From Phascolomyces articulosus (Eukaryota > Mucoromycota > Mucoromycetes > Mucorales > Lichtheimiaceae), in assembly GCA_025677815.1 (NCBI GenBank), contig JAIXMP010000031.1, positions 372,001-436,000 of the forward strand: DNA of 64,000 nucleotides, in the 5' to 3' direction. A model generated the notes under the pieces. The model did not search any database. It was not told where the DNA came from and saw nothing but the letters and a program-made list of their open reading frames with translations. The position numbers and the translations under genes are program-made. This document shows positions 35,798-47,497 of the stretch, in pieces; position 1 is the stretch's first letter; each line of letters starts with the position of its first letter.

Positions 35798-36935
35798 ATG
35801 CAGCCTTTTTCCGATCATGATGATGAGGATCATGACATACATGGTCCCTCTATAAATAATATGCTCGCCACGGTCACCCAAAGAATAGGACGTATCGAAC
35901 AGCTCAATCGATAATGGATCAATCCTTACGGAATAACATAATATTGCAACAAGATATACAAAAGATCCTTGGCCATAATGCGCCATCTCTTCTAGAACAA
36001 CAACAACAACAAACAAAGACAATAAAAAATCTATCTCCTCTGTTTGTCTATTAGTATCATTATTGTCGTCGTCGTCATCAGCCAATAAACGCAATAAAGA
36101 TAAAAAACGCCTGACGTTTTTGTAAAATTACCTTGGAAAACACATCGTTACCAAAAGAAAGAGGTGTAATACAGCCATTCTTAAACACGACATCCTGATA
36201 ACCCTTAGTAGTATCACCAAGGCGACCTCAGAAAGGGATGCCTTGATGGATGCCTTGCATGGCTATGGAAGAGATACGATCACCCAATTAACAAAGAAAC
36301 TTCCCAATGAGCAACACGTACTTCACTGGGGAGAGATTGGTAAAACGGAACGAAACAACGCAATAAAATGGTTTTCTGATAAGACGAACAATCATCGTCC
36401 ATGTATCCCTGTGCATCTGTGTGAAGAGAAATGGATCACTTTATAATTTATAAAATGGCGTTGGAATTGGCGTGCCAATGAAGAAGTAAAGAATCGAAGA
36501 ACAGGAGTGGTAAAAAACTATACCATCACCATCTATACCAGGAGTAACATCATCCTCTTCTTCGTCACCGTCATCCGTATCATCCACGTTAATGATGGTG
36601 ATTCAAGTTCTTACGATACACAGATATTCTTTAGGCATTTTGAAAGATAAGTATTCATCGTCATCCTAGTTTATCATTTAAAATCACAAACAAACAAAGC
36701 AAACATGTATCTTTTATGTACTCTTTTTATTTCTGTTCTTACTGAGGATGATGAAGATACAGAACAATATGACGATGAAATAATGGAGGATAAGAATGTA
36801 TCGCTGGCTTCCAATTTTTCTTTTCAACATAAATTTAGTACTGGATCTACTTTTGCTATGAAAACAGGGCGTAGCAAGAATGTTATCAATTGTGATAGAT
36901 TGACCATGATAAATCCGGTATACTCTATTTAACAA
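35798..36935 (+). pseudogene. CExxW-family pseudogene, copy D
   Basis: Begins at ATG 35798 with MQPFSDHDDEDH, stops at a TAA after 41 codons, and resumes in another frame with a Gln-rich segment resembling the helical region of copy C (QQDIQKILG versus QQTLGIP). After further stops the domain is readable from about 36200 to 36446: DALMDALHG, then VLHWGEI, and the signature PCIPVHLCEEKW. A TAA follows where the paralogues have a Leu/aromatic residue, and then KWRWNWRANEEV in the same frame (matches the second-Trp segment). Later text is shifted again, with an acidic segment at 36735-36810. At least two frame changes and three stops rule out a functional product. It is the most decayed of the three clustered copies. 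Confidence 0.75.
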
Positions 36936-37453
36936 CTTTTTATATTTATAAATTTATCCATTTTTCGGATGATCATTCTCTGGAAAACGAAATCAACAGA
37001 TGTGAAGATTTTTCACATTTGCGGTACGCTCGTACATATATATATATGTGTGTGTGTGATGATGAATATAAGTAAAAAAAAAAATTACTTCCGCCATGGC
37101 TAAATATGTATATTTATTTATAGCTCTTAATCGCAACCTAACTTTCAAATAACGGAATCAATGTAATTCTAAGATAGATCCTCAAGAAACCCCACCATTG
37201 TATACTATTGCTTCAACATAGGTTGATTAAATATATATATTGTTATTTAATCAAAAACAAAAATTACCATTCTAAATATACAAACATACTCTATCTGCAA
37301 CATCATATTATTCAAAAAAAAAAAAAAAAAAAAAAACGGGAAGATATGAGATGCGCGATACTAAAAAAAAAAAAACCGGCTTGGTATAAATCTAAAAAGA
37401 GTTCAAGTAAAAACTTAACAAGGAAATGACAGGTATGGATGAGGGGGGGTAAA
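36936..37453. repeat. AT-rich spacer with a 23-base A run
   Basis: Intergenic. Contains a tatata/tgtgtg microsatellite (37036-37058) and an A homopolymer at about 37314-37336. No gene supported. Confidence 0.55.
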
Positions 37454-40018
37454 TTATATACAAAGCATCCGTCCAACGGCTAATACAAGAGAAGTATCCA
37501 CATCACTCGATATTGGAGCAGAAGCTAAGATGGGAGGAAATATACAAAGTGCTATCGTACCAGACGTGTGTCCATCCACATCAAGCATCATGCCTGTGTC
37601 CAATGCTTGAGTTCCTTCTTCCACAGCAACCGCATAAATATCCATTGCTTGGCTTCGGATAGACATACCAATATCAATTGCTTGTTCAACCAAAGAATGC
37701 ACTCTGGCGCCATAATGTTTCTTAATATCCGGTTCTGCTTTATCATTTTGATAAACGAATGGAAAGGCTTTCACAAGTCCACTATACATATATTTCCATT
37801 TATTTTGTAAAACTTCACAGTGAGTTTGATAGAGATCGCTTGTTTTATCTTTTCGGCACCTGTCACATATCCGTGCTATTTCTTGACGTAACAAGCCACC
37901 TAAATAGGTATCTTCTGGATCAGTTGCGTTATCGTATATCCATACACTGAGTTGATGGTATTTTTCTTGGATGTTGAAACCGGGATTTTCATTTAAAATA
38001 AAAAGATCTACCAATACATCCATCATGAACTTTTCCGTCAATGTTAAGATGCGTTTGAGGGGTAAAGGATCCCCCATGGCAGCAATGGGCTCTTTTAGGT
38101 TTAACCAGAAGATAGAAAATGCCTTTGTTGCCACATCGGTATCACACTGTTCAAGTAATGAACTAGCCAACGTATGAATATCTTGTTGAAGTTGTTGAAT
38201 TTTTTTGGATATATTTTTCACCTTTTCCCCTTTTAGTAACATGACTAATGTGTCAACTCCACGCTTTCGCAATTGTTCAATATCTTTGGTACGATGGCGT
38301 GATTCTGTAGTTACTACTTGGATGCGTTTGGACAATGCCTTGTTGTCACTTTGACAGTGTTGTTTTTCTACTTGCAGGTTCTTGAGGAGGAATTTTTGTT
38401 TTTCAAGGAGTTCCTTTAATGTTGCTACCATACGGCGATTTTCGTCTTCACTCACACTTGATGCTATCGAACGCGTAGATATTGAATTAACCTTTTCCGT
38501 CACAAGAGAACCACTGCTACTACTGCTACCAAAACCTTGCTTTGACGGTGTCGCGATGCCAAACGTCGTCTCACCATTATCCACCACCTCATCTAAAAAT
38601 ATAGTTCATTTCGAACCATTCATTAGCTTCATTTTGATTTTATTATTTTTTCTTTTTTTCTTTTACCTGGCTCAAATAACTGAACTCCCAATGAAAAGTC
38701 ATTGATTTTGGAATAAGGTGGAAGGAATTCTGTTTCAGAATCAGTTCTCGTGGGACTATGACGTTCACTTTTCGTTGGTGTTGTTGGTGTCCTTACTCCA
38801 GCGATATTTTGAACAAAGGGAAAATCATGATCCACAACAAAAGCCATAAACCCATAGATGGTAATCATTTTATCATCATTCCTTGGCACTAGCACTCTTT
38901 CAATATAAATTCTATTGGACGTTTCAAGGGTACCATAGACAAGTTGATAGGCATCGATAAACGCTTTCCATTCCACACGTACTTGTTGTTTAAAATAAGT
39001 GGTCCAAAATCCATAACTTTCCGTGCTCATGTCCTTTTTGAAATCATCCGCTTTCGGTGTTGCTGTTATCCTTTGATCCTCTTCTTTCTCGTCATGATGA
39101 TGAGGGCGACTGCTGCTGTGATAGAGAGGAGGGTCCTCGTTCTTTTCTTGAATGATATCCTTTGCCTTCCTCTTTTCAGCCATTTCATTCAATTGAAGAC
39201 AGAGTAATAGATCGTTTAAACGTAACCGGATAGCATTGGATTCCGATCGACAATATTCACGAAGATTCTTTGCATGAAGAGGACGTCGTGTTGTATACCA
39301 AGATATTTTCTCGTCTAAGGTTTTCTTTTGTTTTTCTTTTCCAAGAAAATCACGGATCAGTTCATTGGCGGCATTGATACGCTTTAAAATATCCCAAATA
39401 ATGGCGGCTTCTCCCTGTAAATCATCTTCATCGTCACTTTCATGTGTGTTGTCGTCAGCAACAACAGCAGCTTCTAGGATAGCGGTTTCCGCTTCTTCAC
39501 GCGTGACGACTTCCATATAATTCCCAGGGACCAATCCTTCTTGTTCTTCTCGTTCTAGGCTGAGTGTCCTGACCTTCCACCAACCATCCGACTGTTTCCG
39601 CAAAAGAGAAACGTATTCCCCATGATCCACTGATAATTCCCCCGTAATTTTGGCCACAAAATCCCAGTGTGCTCGAACTATATACAATTCAAAACCTTCA
39701 ATAAGTAATTGTCATCGCCCAAACGAGAATAATATACGTACCATATCCAGTAATGTCTGATTTATTGATTAGCCGAGTAACCTGTGCTTTTATATTTTCA
39801 TGCTTATACTTTTGTTCTTGATGCCTGATTATTTCACCTTGAGCATCATTAATTAATTTAGGTGGTAATACTTTGAGGAAGTGTTGACATTCACGTTTAA
39901 AATCCACAGCTTCAGGGACAACGTGTTTAAAATCATCATATCGGTTTTCCAAAAATTTGACTGCTTGTTGTACTATATCGACTGGATTATCTTTTATAAA
40001 GTCTGACGGTCTTGTCAT
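37454..40018 (-). CDS. SH3-domain coiled-coil protein of unknown function (808 aa)
   Basis: Exons 40018-39742, 39677-38667 and 38592-37454; both introns are phase 1; 2427 coding bases. Exon 1 encodes a helical N-terminal module (about 1-92; DNPVDIVQQAVKFLENRYDD). Exon 2 starts exactly with an SH3 domain (about 93-153): HWDFVAK, GELSVDHGEYVSLL, DGWWKV and GLVPGNYMEVV. A charged region and a second helical domain follow. Exon 3 adds a Ser-rich linker, a long coiled coil (about 480-570) and a helical C-terminal domain ending in a hydrophobic ALCIFPPILAS stretch. The exon boundary at the SH3 suggests a modular build. SH3 proteins usually bind PxxP ligands in actin, endocytic or polarity pathways. 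The overall architecture resembles none I know by name, so no function is assigned. Confidence 0.8.
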
Positions 40019-41097
40019 ATTATAATGTATGTAAGGAGGATAACATAATAAAAATCAAGTGTTGAAAAAATATGGATGATGAGGAAAAAAAAAAAAGAAA
40101 AGAGAAAGAGAAGATGAGATTGTCAGTTGGAAATATGTCTGTTTAAAGAAAATTAGTTTAGCTAAGCCCCGAAACTTAAAATCAATTTGTATTACACAGA
40201 TCCACGTTTATGGTCACCTTTGTCATACAATGCTTCTTAGATGCTTCAGTTTAAAAAATCCAAAGAATCTTTGAAGGGTGATCTTCAATGTTATTCTAAA
40301 GAGTTGGAGAATATAAAACCCAAAATAAAAATGAGCCATTACAGTCAACATTGGGTTAGGTACTATTTGATAATTTAGCCCATGGCAAACGAATTTTAGT
40401 ACCAAATAATAAAAATGGATATTTGTCATTTATATTTACAGGTACAAAAAAAAGCCAATACTGTCAAAAAGAATCTCCGAATAAAGTGGATATATTATTC
40501 TCTCGAGGCACAATTGCACTGATCTCCTTTGTACATATGTAAACAAAAGAAATATAAATAAACCCGGGCGTTAGTTTATATCCTGCAATAGCCCACACTT
40601 TTGATCCTCATCAAGAATAATTCAAAGAATGGCTAAAAAGGGACCCTCCTATCGTTGGAATCACATATTCCAACCAATATCATATAAAGTATAAGATTCC
40701 GTTGCCTACGACATACTCCTGATCTTTTTTTTTTGTATAGATACCAACAAAGTCCAAATAATTCGGCTTGATACGAACAGAACATATGATTGATTACGAC
40801 CAACAAGACGAAAAAAACTGCTTAAGGAATCTATCATCAACAACAACGATCGAGTATCTTTATCAAATGAAACAACCCCACAAAAAAGATGTTGGATTGC
40901 TAAGTTGATTAATTCATTACAAGAAAATAAATATATGTCGATTAAATCAGCTGCTAACCCATAGAGTCATTTTGATTTACTCAACTGTCAAAACCAAGTG
41001 CTGACTTTGCTACTTTCATAACGAAATTTTTAGGATTGTTGTCTGATAGGCACTATCAACTCACCCCCCCCCACCCTGGTTTTTGCAATCCGGGAAA
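40019..41097. other. Gene desert, left part, with a possible relic coding segment
   Basis: Mostly AT-rich. Bases about 40620-40680 (MAKKGPSYRWNH...) and about 40800-40950 (RRKKLLKESIINNN, then QKRCWIAKLINS) read as protein-like helical segments broken by stops. They resemble the start of a decayed gene or transposase-like helix-turn-helix, but no family can be named. Confidence 0.3.
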
Positions 41098-41187
41098 GTC
41101 CAAAAATTGGTGCGTAATGTGATGGCACGCCTAAACGAGAGTCAATAAGTAGTGAATTTGGGTGATGAAGTTCCAAAAATTGATGCG
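41098..41187 (+). repeat. Diverged direct repeat, 17-18 bases, two copies
   Basis: gtccaaaaattggtgcg at 41098-41114 recurs as gttccaaaaattgatgcg at 41170-41187, with 55 bases between the units. Such sub-terminal repeats occur in DNA transposon ends, but no matching inverted copy or transposase was found nearby. Confidence 0.4.
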
Positions 41188-41822
41188 AAAACTTATTGGA
41201 GTGTAAAAACTGGGTTTGACTATATTTTTACTTTTTTTTGAATATGCATAACCAAACTATCCTAGCGTATATCATATTTATTTAGGCATAATCCACCAAT
41301 ATTGTCGTGTTACGCTGTGGCTATGTTCATCTTTACTAGGGGTATCGAATTAACTGACTCTTCTATAAACAAAAAAAAAAGGATCATCTGAGAAGGTCCG
41401 TGCTTATCGGAGCTAGTTGTGAAACAGTTGGTTACCAAGAGAACAAGTTTACTCAAATACCACACGATCCACACACTTCTCTACAATACCATTCCTTGCG
41501 AACTGTCATTCTCTTCAAGTTTTATTATTCCACTTTATTATTTATTAATAAAAAATGGCATTGGCACGGTGTTTGAAATTGAAAAAAAAATCAAAACCCC
41601 ACTTTTCTTGCCCGTGTCTTACTTTTCTTTCTTCCTTTTTACTTCAAGAACTCTTTAATGTTCAATGGTCGGGCGAAAATCCCCAGACGCTGAGCATGTT
41701 CTTCACAGTTCATGCTTAATTCATTGGTGGTAGCTTTTGGTTTTTTATATCCTTTCCGCCCAGGAAATAGCTACTACTCACCATTGGGTAACCCATTAGC
41801 TAGGCACTATGCTTGTCACTTG

Positions 41823-41888
41823 CGGTAGCTGGGTGGTTAAACGGCCTTTTTTTCGAGGGATCTTTGGTTCGGTGAACCTGGGCTATCA
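41823..41888 (+). other. tRNA-like Pol III box pair (degenerate tRNA or SINE head)
   Basis: TAGCTGGGTGGTTAA matches the tRNA A-box (TRGCNNAGTGG with one change). GGTTCGGTGAACC 42 bases later resembles a B-box (GGTTCGANTCC) with an insertion. A 7-bp acceptor-like stem can form between ggtagct (41824-41830) and ggctatc (41881-41887) with wobble pairs. The T-arm and anticodon arm do not fold properly and the element is about 8 bases short, so it is not a functional tRNA. The A-rich sequence just after it (41888-41922) fits the tail of a retroposed SINE. Confidence 0.35.
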
Positions 41889-44800
41889 AAAAGTAATAAG
41901 AAAATGATAAAAAAAAAAGTAATGTCATTAGGTCATTATTACTACTCGCAATCTTCTTTTTAATAAAGGGATCGTACTTTTTTCTTCTCTTTGTAACTAA
42001 GAGATCTTTATAATTTAATACACCTGTTTTTTATTATTATTGTGTGACATTGTTTTTAAAGTTGATCTACAAGATCTTTTGATTGTCTTGGTGATATAAA
42101 TAATAAACGGAACGCGTTCCGCTGCAGCCGACGCGCTTTACACACGCTGGTCTTGATAAATAAGGAGAGCCACAAGAATAATTTTTTATTTATAGCATAG
42201 TAATACTTTCTTCTCATTATAAAAAAAAACAGTCTGGTTCTTTTCCTTTTTTTTTATTACAAAACTTTGCTGACTCTTTGATTGACACAAAGTGTAAACG
42301 TATTTGCTTTTGGAGATCGTGCGTTGCTGTGTATACTTTCCACAACATTGATGAATAAACTAAAAAAAAAAAAAAAAAAAAAAAACCTTAGAAAACCACG
42401 CAATGGGTTTCACTCCATTTAGGGACTTGTGCCATAATTAGCTCCAATTACCTCCTTTTCCCTCTACTTTTCCTCGTAAAGTAACCTTTCCAATGGGTCA
42501 AACGTCGTCCGAACATCATATGCAAACATGGAAGAAGAGTTTAAACAGCAAAAAATGTCGCTAAAATACAGGATACATATTACCATTTCAAAAGAACTGT
42601 TTGAGTAATGAAAGTGCATTATCATATGAACCAAATATGGAATAAAATTGATCTCTTTAAACTTCCAATGGAATGATATAGACAGCAATAGCATTTAATC
42701 TTTATATGTTTGCAAAGTATTACAGAGAGAGAGAGAGTAAGTATGAATATATATATAACTAAGAAATTTCATTAATAGAATGATATCAATGACGAGAATA
42801 TATAATACATATATTTATTGGGGGAAATATAATAGGTGGGAGGAACAGTCTATATCAGTACTAGTACCTCGAATAATGAGATGAATCTTCGGCAGAGCGT
42901 CGACTTATACTTACTCATATTTGGTTGAAGATTACATTACAGATCGGTAAAATGGGTTATCTTTGGAAAACAATTCTGGAGGAATATTATTTTCACCAAG
43001 AAGGTATCTGATCTTGGTGTTGACATTAGATTTTTTCGTTTTGGAAACGGAATAGTGTTTAACGATAATGTAAAAAGTTCGTATGACAATGTTTGTATTT
43101 TTTTTTTACAATATCTTTTTGGTATTTTTGAATCCAAACAAGTTCTTGAAGCATCAATACAAATTTAAATTATTGAATCACAATTTCATGGAGGATAGGG
43201 TTAGGTGAAGTCGTATGAGAAAACACAATAATTGGCTCTTTGTGATTCGTTTTTGAAAGGTTGGTCAGTGGTAGACAAATCTTTGTCAAAAAGAATATAC
43301 CAAAGAAGAATTGGCTGGAAATCCAGATCACAGCAAGAAGGAACGGATGGTGAGCTAGGTGGATTTAATGGATGATTATCGTTCGTGTTGATTTTGGTTT
43401 ATCAAGTGAAGTAATACTATTTTAAAACTTAATATTTGTGGGTAACTTTCATATTTTTAGTAAATTGTCATGCACAGTATCTTTTCATCTATGGTTTTCA
43501 ATTTATATCTTTTTACGTTGTTTGCATTATGTATTATTATGTATGGTTCCAGCCATATTAGTTCAATTTTCCTTGACTATAAGGTCGCAATTGCTTTGTA
43601 ATGTAAAGAAGAGGATGTCGGTGACGCTGTTTCCTGCAGTGTATTTAAAAAAGGTGTGATGTCAATGGAAAGCCTTACAATGTGTTGCGGTGAGGCCTTC
43701 CAGTTCTACTAAACAAAAATACGCTATAATTTATACATCAAAACAACACCATCCAAAGTTATTTTCCAGCGACCTTAAAGTTAAATAATAGACAGGTAAT
43801 ATGTACAGAAAAAACATAAATGTCATTTTTGTTCCGTGAACTAAAATGTTCAATAATGTTTCTATACTATTTTTTGCATCGATCTTGGTATATAATGCGG
43901 TTAATATAAAATGACTATTGTATATTTATAGAGGCACTAATATTATATTATTGAATAATTAACTGTTTATTTGTATAATTTTCATGTTTTTGCTTAAAGT
44001 GAGTCACTTATTGATAAAGGCTAATTTGTAAAAATATTCAAAAGAGGTATGCTTCCAGTATTATTCCACAGATAATAACTTGGGAGTAATTTAGCATATT
44101 TAATAATATAATACTTATGCTAAGCTGTTTTATATAATCCTCATTACCGTGATTATATGATGAAAGAATCTGATACTTGATGGCGGTTTCCCTAAGATTC
44201 TATGGGAATAAATATATAATTAGCATATATCAAATTATGGGATTTTTTTAGCGTGTGTTATAGAATAAAAAACGCGTATGTACTGATCCTTGTTATCTAG
44301 TTAATCCTTGTTTTTGTTTTGTTTGTTGCATTTGATGGCTAGTGTTAATGACTATATTATAATGGCTATTGTTTAAATGTATATTAATATTATTTAGAAC
44401 TATTATGGTAATGAACGATGATGAAAAAAAAATAATATAAAATATGGATAAAACAACTATGCTTTGACGTAGTACCCTTGCATAATTTTTACGTTTTTCT
44501 TCTTGAATTTATAGAGAGCATATCTGCTCATGATCTTATTTAATAAAGAGTATAGTATATATAGTGGTAATAATTAGGAGGAAAGATACATAAAAGAAGG
44601 GAACTACTATTTTCAATTGTGTCATCACATTCAAAGTAAAACTGTAATGAATACTACAAGGAATTTCTCATATAGGTGGGTGACTCATTCATTATTATTA
44701 AATGTTATATTTGTTTGCCTATGAGGTGACTTCTGTTCAAATAATAAATGTAATTTAGTCGTTAATAAATGATAAGATTCTTCACTGATAAGGTGTATTG

Positions 44801-44890
44801 ACAGACACTTTATAATATTAAACACGAACAGGGCGGAGCACGAAAGCTTCATCGGTCAAAAATTTTGCTTTAACCTTGTTGAAATGAAAG
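41889..44890. repeat. Gene desert, middle part, with homopolymers
   Basis: AT-rich, with a 25-base A run at about 42362-42386, a perfect 14-base palindrome cggaacgcgttccg at 42108-42121, and GAGAGA at 42725-42737. Frames here (42464-42694, 42937-43137, 43438-43659) are short, hydrophobic and unsupported. Confidence 0.5.
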
Positions 44891-45130
44891 TTTCATGCGT
44901 TACCTGGATGTATGAATGTTGCTCATGTAATTGTTGGCATCAACCGACAAACATATTTTATTGGATACGCGTTCCTTCCAACCGCTGAAAATTTGCGACA
45001 GTTCATGGGAGCAACTGTCGCGAATTCTCAGCGGCTTGTAGTAGAAGATATCACAGTTTGTGGAACAACAAATAGAGACCCTTGTGTTTTCAAAAGCTTC
45101 CTTCAATCGAAGACATTACAAGCTCAATGA
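44891..45130 (+). pseudogene. Isolated relic coding fragment in the desert
   Basis: An island of normal coding-like composition. The plus frame from about 44912 (MNVAHVIVGINRQTYFIGYA, then FLPTAENLRQF) ends at TGA 45128-45130. The string GINRQTYFIGYAFLP vaguely recalls the core of MULE-type transposases, but the key acidic residues cannot be tested in so short a piece. There is no start context, no splice signal and a stop just upstream. The opposite frame is also open, so even the strand is uncertain. Confidence 0.25.
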
Positions 45131-45564
45131 TTTTTTTTATGAATGAATTAATACAATACTCCAATAATGAACACAATACATAAAGATGGTACCGTAATAT
45201 CATTATTTATATACTCGATACCATACATCAAATATGTACAAATGAGCATAATAGGATGGAATATTATGTAGAAAAAGTATTGTATACCATTAATAGCTGG
45301 TGCTCTTCTGCTCCATATATTCCCACCAAGAAGTTTTATTTTCTCACGTACTTTACTCTAACCAGGATACTGTTAAACTCTCTGATTTGTATACAGTATT
45401 GACTTGTCAATTGTACTCAAAGTCCTTTTGAAGAACCTTGAATTCGTGATGGATAAAGAAGAAACAAACCCTTGTTCGATAAATCTGTATTTACTACTAT
45501 GGCTCATGAAAACATTATTTGTGTTTATTAATAAGTGTAGTTATTACTTTAGTATTGATATAGA

Positions 45565-45603
<39 letters not shown>

Positions 45604-45618
45604 AGACCATTTTTTCAG

Positions 45619-45772
45619 GTTTTGAGCCGATTTGATGTTCCATCTAGGAATGGAAACACAATGCCATTAGAAACTACTCCACGTGATGTTTGTTATACAC
45701 TATATGCTCTAAATAGGAAATCTCAAAAAAAGTTTTTTAACATGTCAGGATGCATTTGGAGAACGTAAAGGA
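45619..45772 (+). pseudogene. Relic coding segment with a frameshift and a splice donor
   Basis: After tttttcag the frame VLSRFDVPSRNG...LYALNRKSQKK runs about 38 codons. It then continues one frame over as LTCQDAFGERKG and ends at a donor gtaagt (45773). The frame change falls in an A/T run (45726-45740), as expected of indel decay. Further broken text may continue to about 46350. Family not recognised. Confidence 0.3.
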
Positions 45773-47497
45773 AGTAAGTATAAACCTTTAAACTTCAATG
45801 TTACTACAAGATGGATGATTATATTTTGATCTCCTTTAAAATATCCAAAAAGAGAAAAAAAAATGTAAAAAAAAAATATAATAACTTGTTTTTTTTACGT
45901 ATGTGATGATCTTATGATGGATTAGCTCCATTAAAGTTGGCGTAAAAATTAAAGGCTACTGATTATCCATTTTAAGTAAAAAAAATCCCAAAGTGTTTTT
46001 TTTGTTTGTATTAACAACACTTTTATTGTTTATATTATTATCATTTACTACTTTGATGAATAGATTGTTTTGTGTATAGTGAGCACAGTAAGAAAAAAAG
46101 AATCTCGCCCATACAAACAACATTATCCCAGTTAAAAAGAATTCATTATAGAATGTTTACGTATTTTTCAATGAAGACGGTGAGGAAGAGAAAGCTCAGC
46201 AAAAATATATTCCAATTCAATAAAAAATAGCTCATCACCATCAGTCAGTCTAGTATTGGATCCAATTATCTGTTAAAAAGGTATCTATCTTTTGATCTGG
46301 AAAAGAAGTCAGATATGTAAGAAGCCGAACCCATACTTTGTTATGTAGATCATGGCTGCGCGTGTCTCTTTTTCTGAAATTGAGACCAACTCTACGAGAG
46401 ATTCTATCATTTTGTATTTATCTTTTTCTCGCCGTATCGGGCTGTACCGTTATGGATGGGTGATCTCATGATACTCTGGTAGTTTTACTATTGATCACTT
46501 GGCGTCGTCTTCCGTCGGCAGAGTAACTCTTTCTAAATTTCTCAATTGCCCCATTTTGCGTTATTTTAGAATCGTTGTACAATTTGTTGTTTTTTATTCA
46601 AAAAATTCTGTAAAAAGTTATATAAAGTTCATGAGAAGAAAAACTTTGAAAAAAACAAGTTTACAATATACGTATTTTATTGTTGGCGCCGTTGTCTGCC
46701 ATCATGGCAAGTACGTACACATACAGATGTTAATATCACCATGATAAGATGCATTTTGATATTATGTTATACTACTAACGTACAAATAGAAACTATGGTT
46801 TTGATCTGGGTAAAGGATTTCCATTTTTTTTTAAAAAAACAGGCTCATCCATCATCGGCGGTTAATCCTTTTTAGCCAACAAAAATATTTAAGCAGTGTA
46901 AATGAAATCATTTGATCCAACTGTTTTTTTATCTAAAATGTTCTTCTCTTTGTCACAAATTTCATTTCTTGATTATTTTTAGTTTTGTGTTTCCATCACG
47001 ATTCATTATAATTATTAAAGTATTATGTCGTCGTAGTTCGTCGTGTGTGTTTGTATAGCATTACACATGTTTTACGAAACACAAAAAAAAAAAGATTTAC
47101 ACACACACACAAACAAAAACTTTAAAAAATTCGATTTTTTTTTCTAAATAGAGAAAATAAAATAAATTTCTTTTTGGTTTTATATATATATATATATATA
47201 TGTAGAATAAAAAAGAAGCTATAATAAAAAGTAATAATTCAAAGAGAATATAAAGAAGTTAAAATGGAAGGGGTAGGGAATTGTTATAAAGAAGAGAAAC
47301 TAGTACAAAAGAAAAATTATGTACATCTTATTCTAATGATGTAGTTGTGAAAAAAAAAAAAGAAAACAATAAAGAAGAATAAAGAAGAAATGTAAAAGAA
47401 ATAATTTCACACTTTGAGTAAAAACAAAGTTTCCAAAGTACAGATTGGAAAGAGAGGGGAATACAAAGCTTTTGATTATTTTGTGTGGTGTGTTTTT
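45773..47497. repeat. Gene desert, right part, up to the PMA1 3' end
   Basis: AT-rich; a 27-base A run (about 45572-45598) lies just before it. It contains ACACAC (47100-47111) and TATATA (47181-47201) microsatellites and the PMA1 3' flank. The frame at 46499-46744 has no support. Confidence 0.5.

Noticed and set aside
41419..41658. 79-aa plus-strand frame in the desert
   Set aside because: Phe/Leu/Ser-rich, no homology, no splice or promoter signals.
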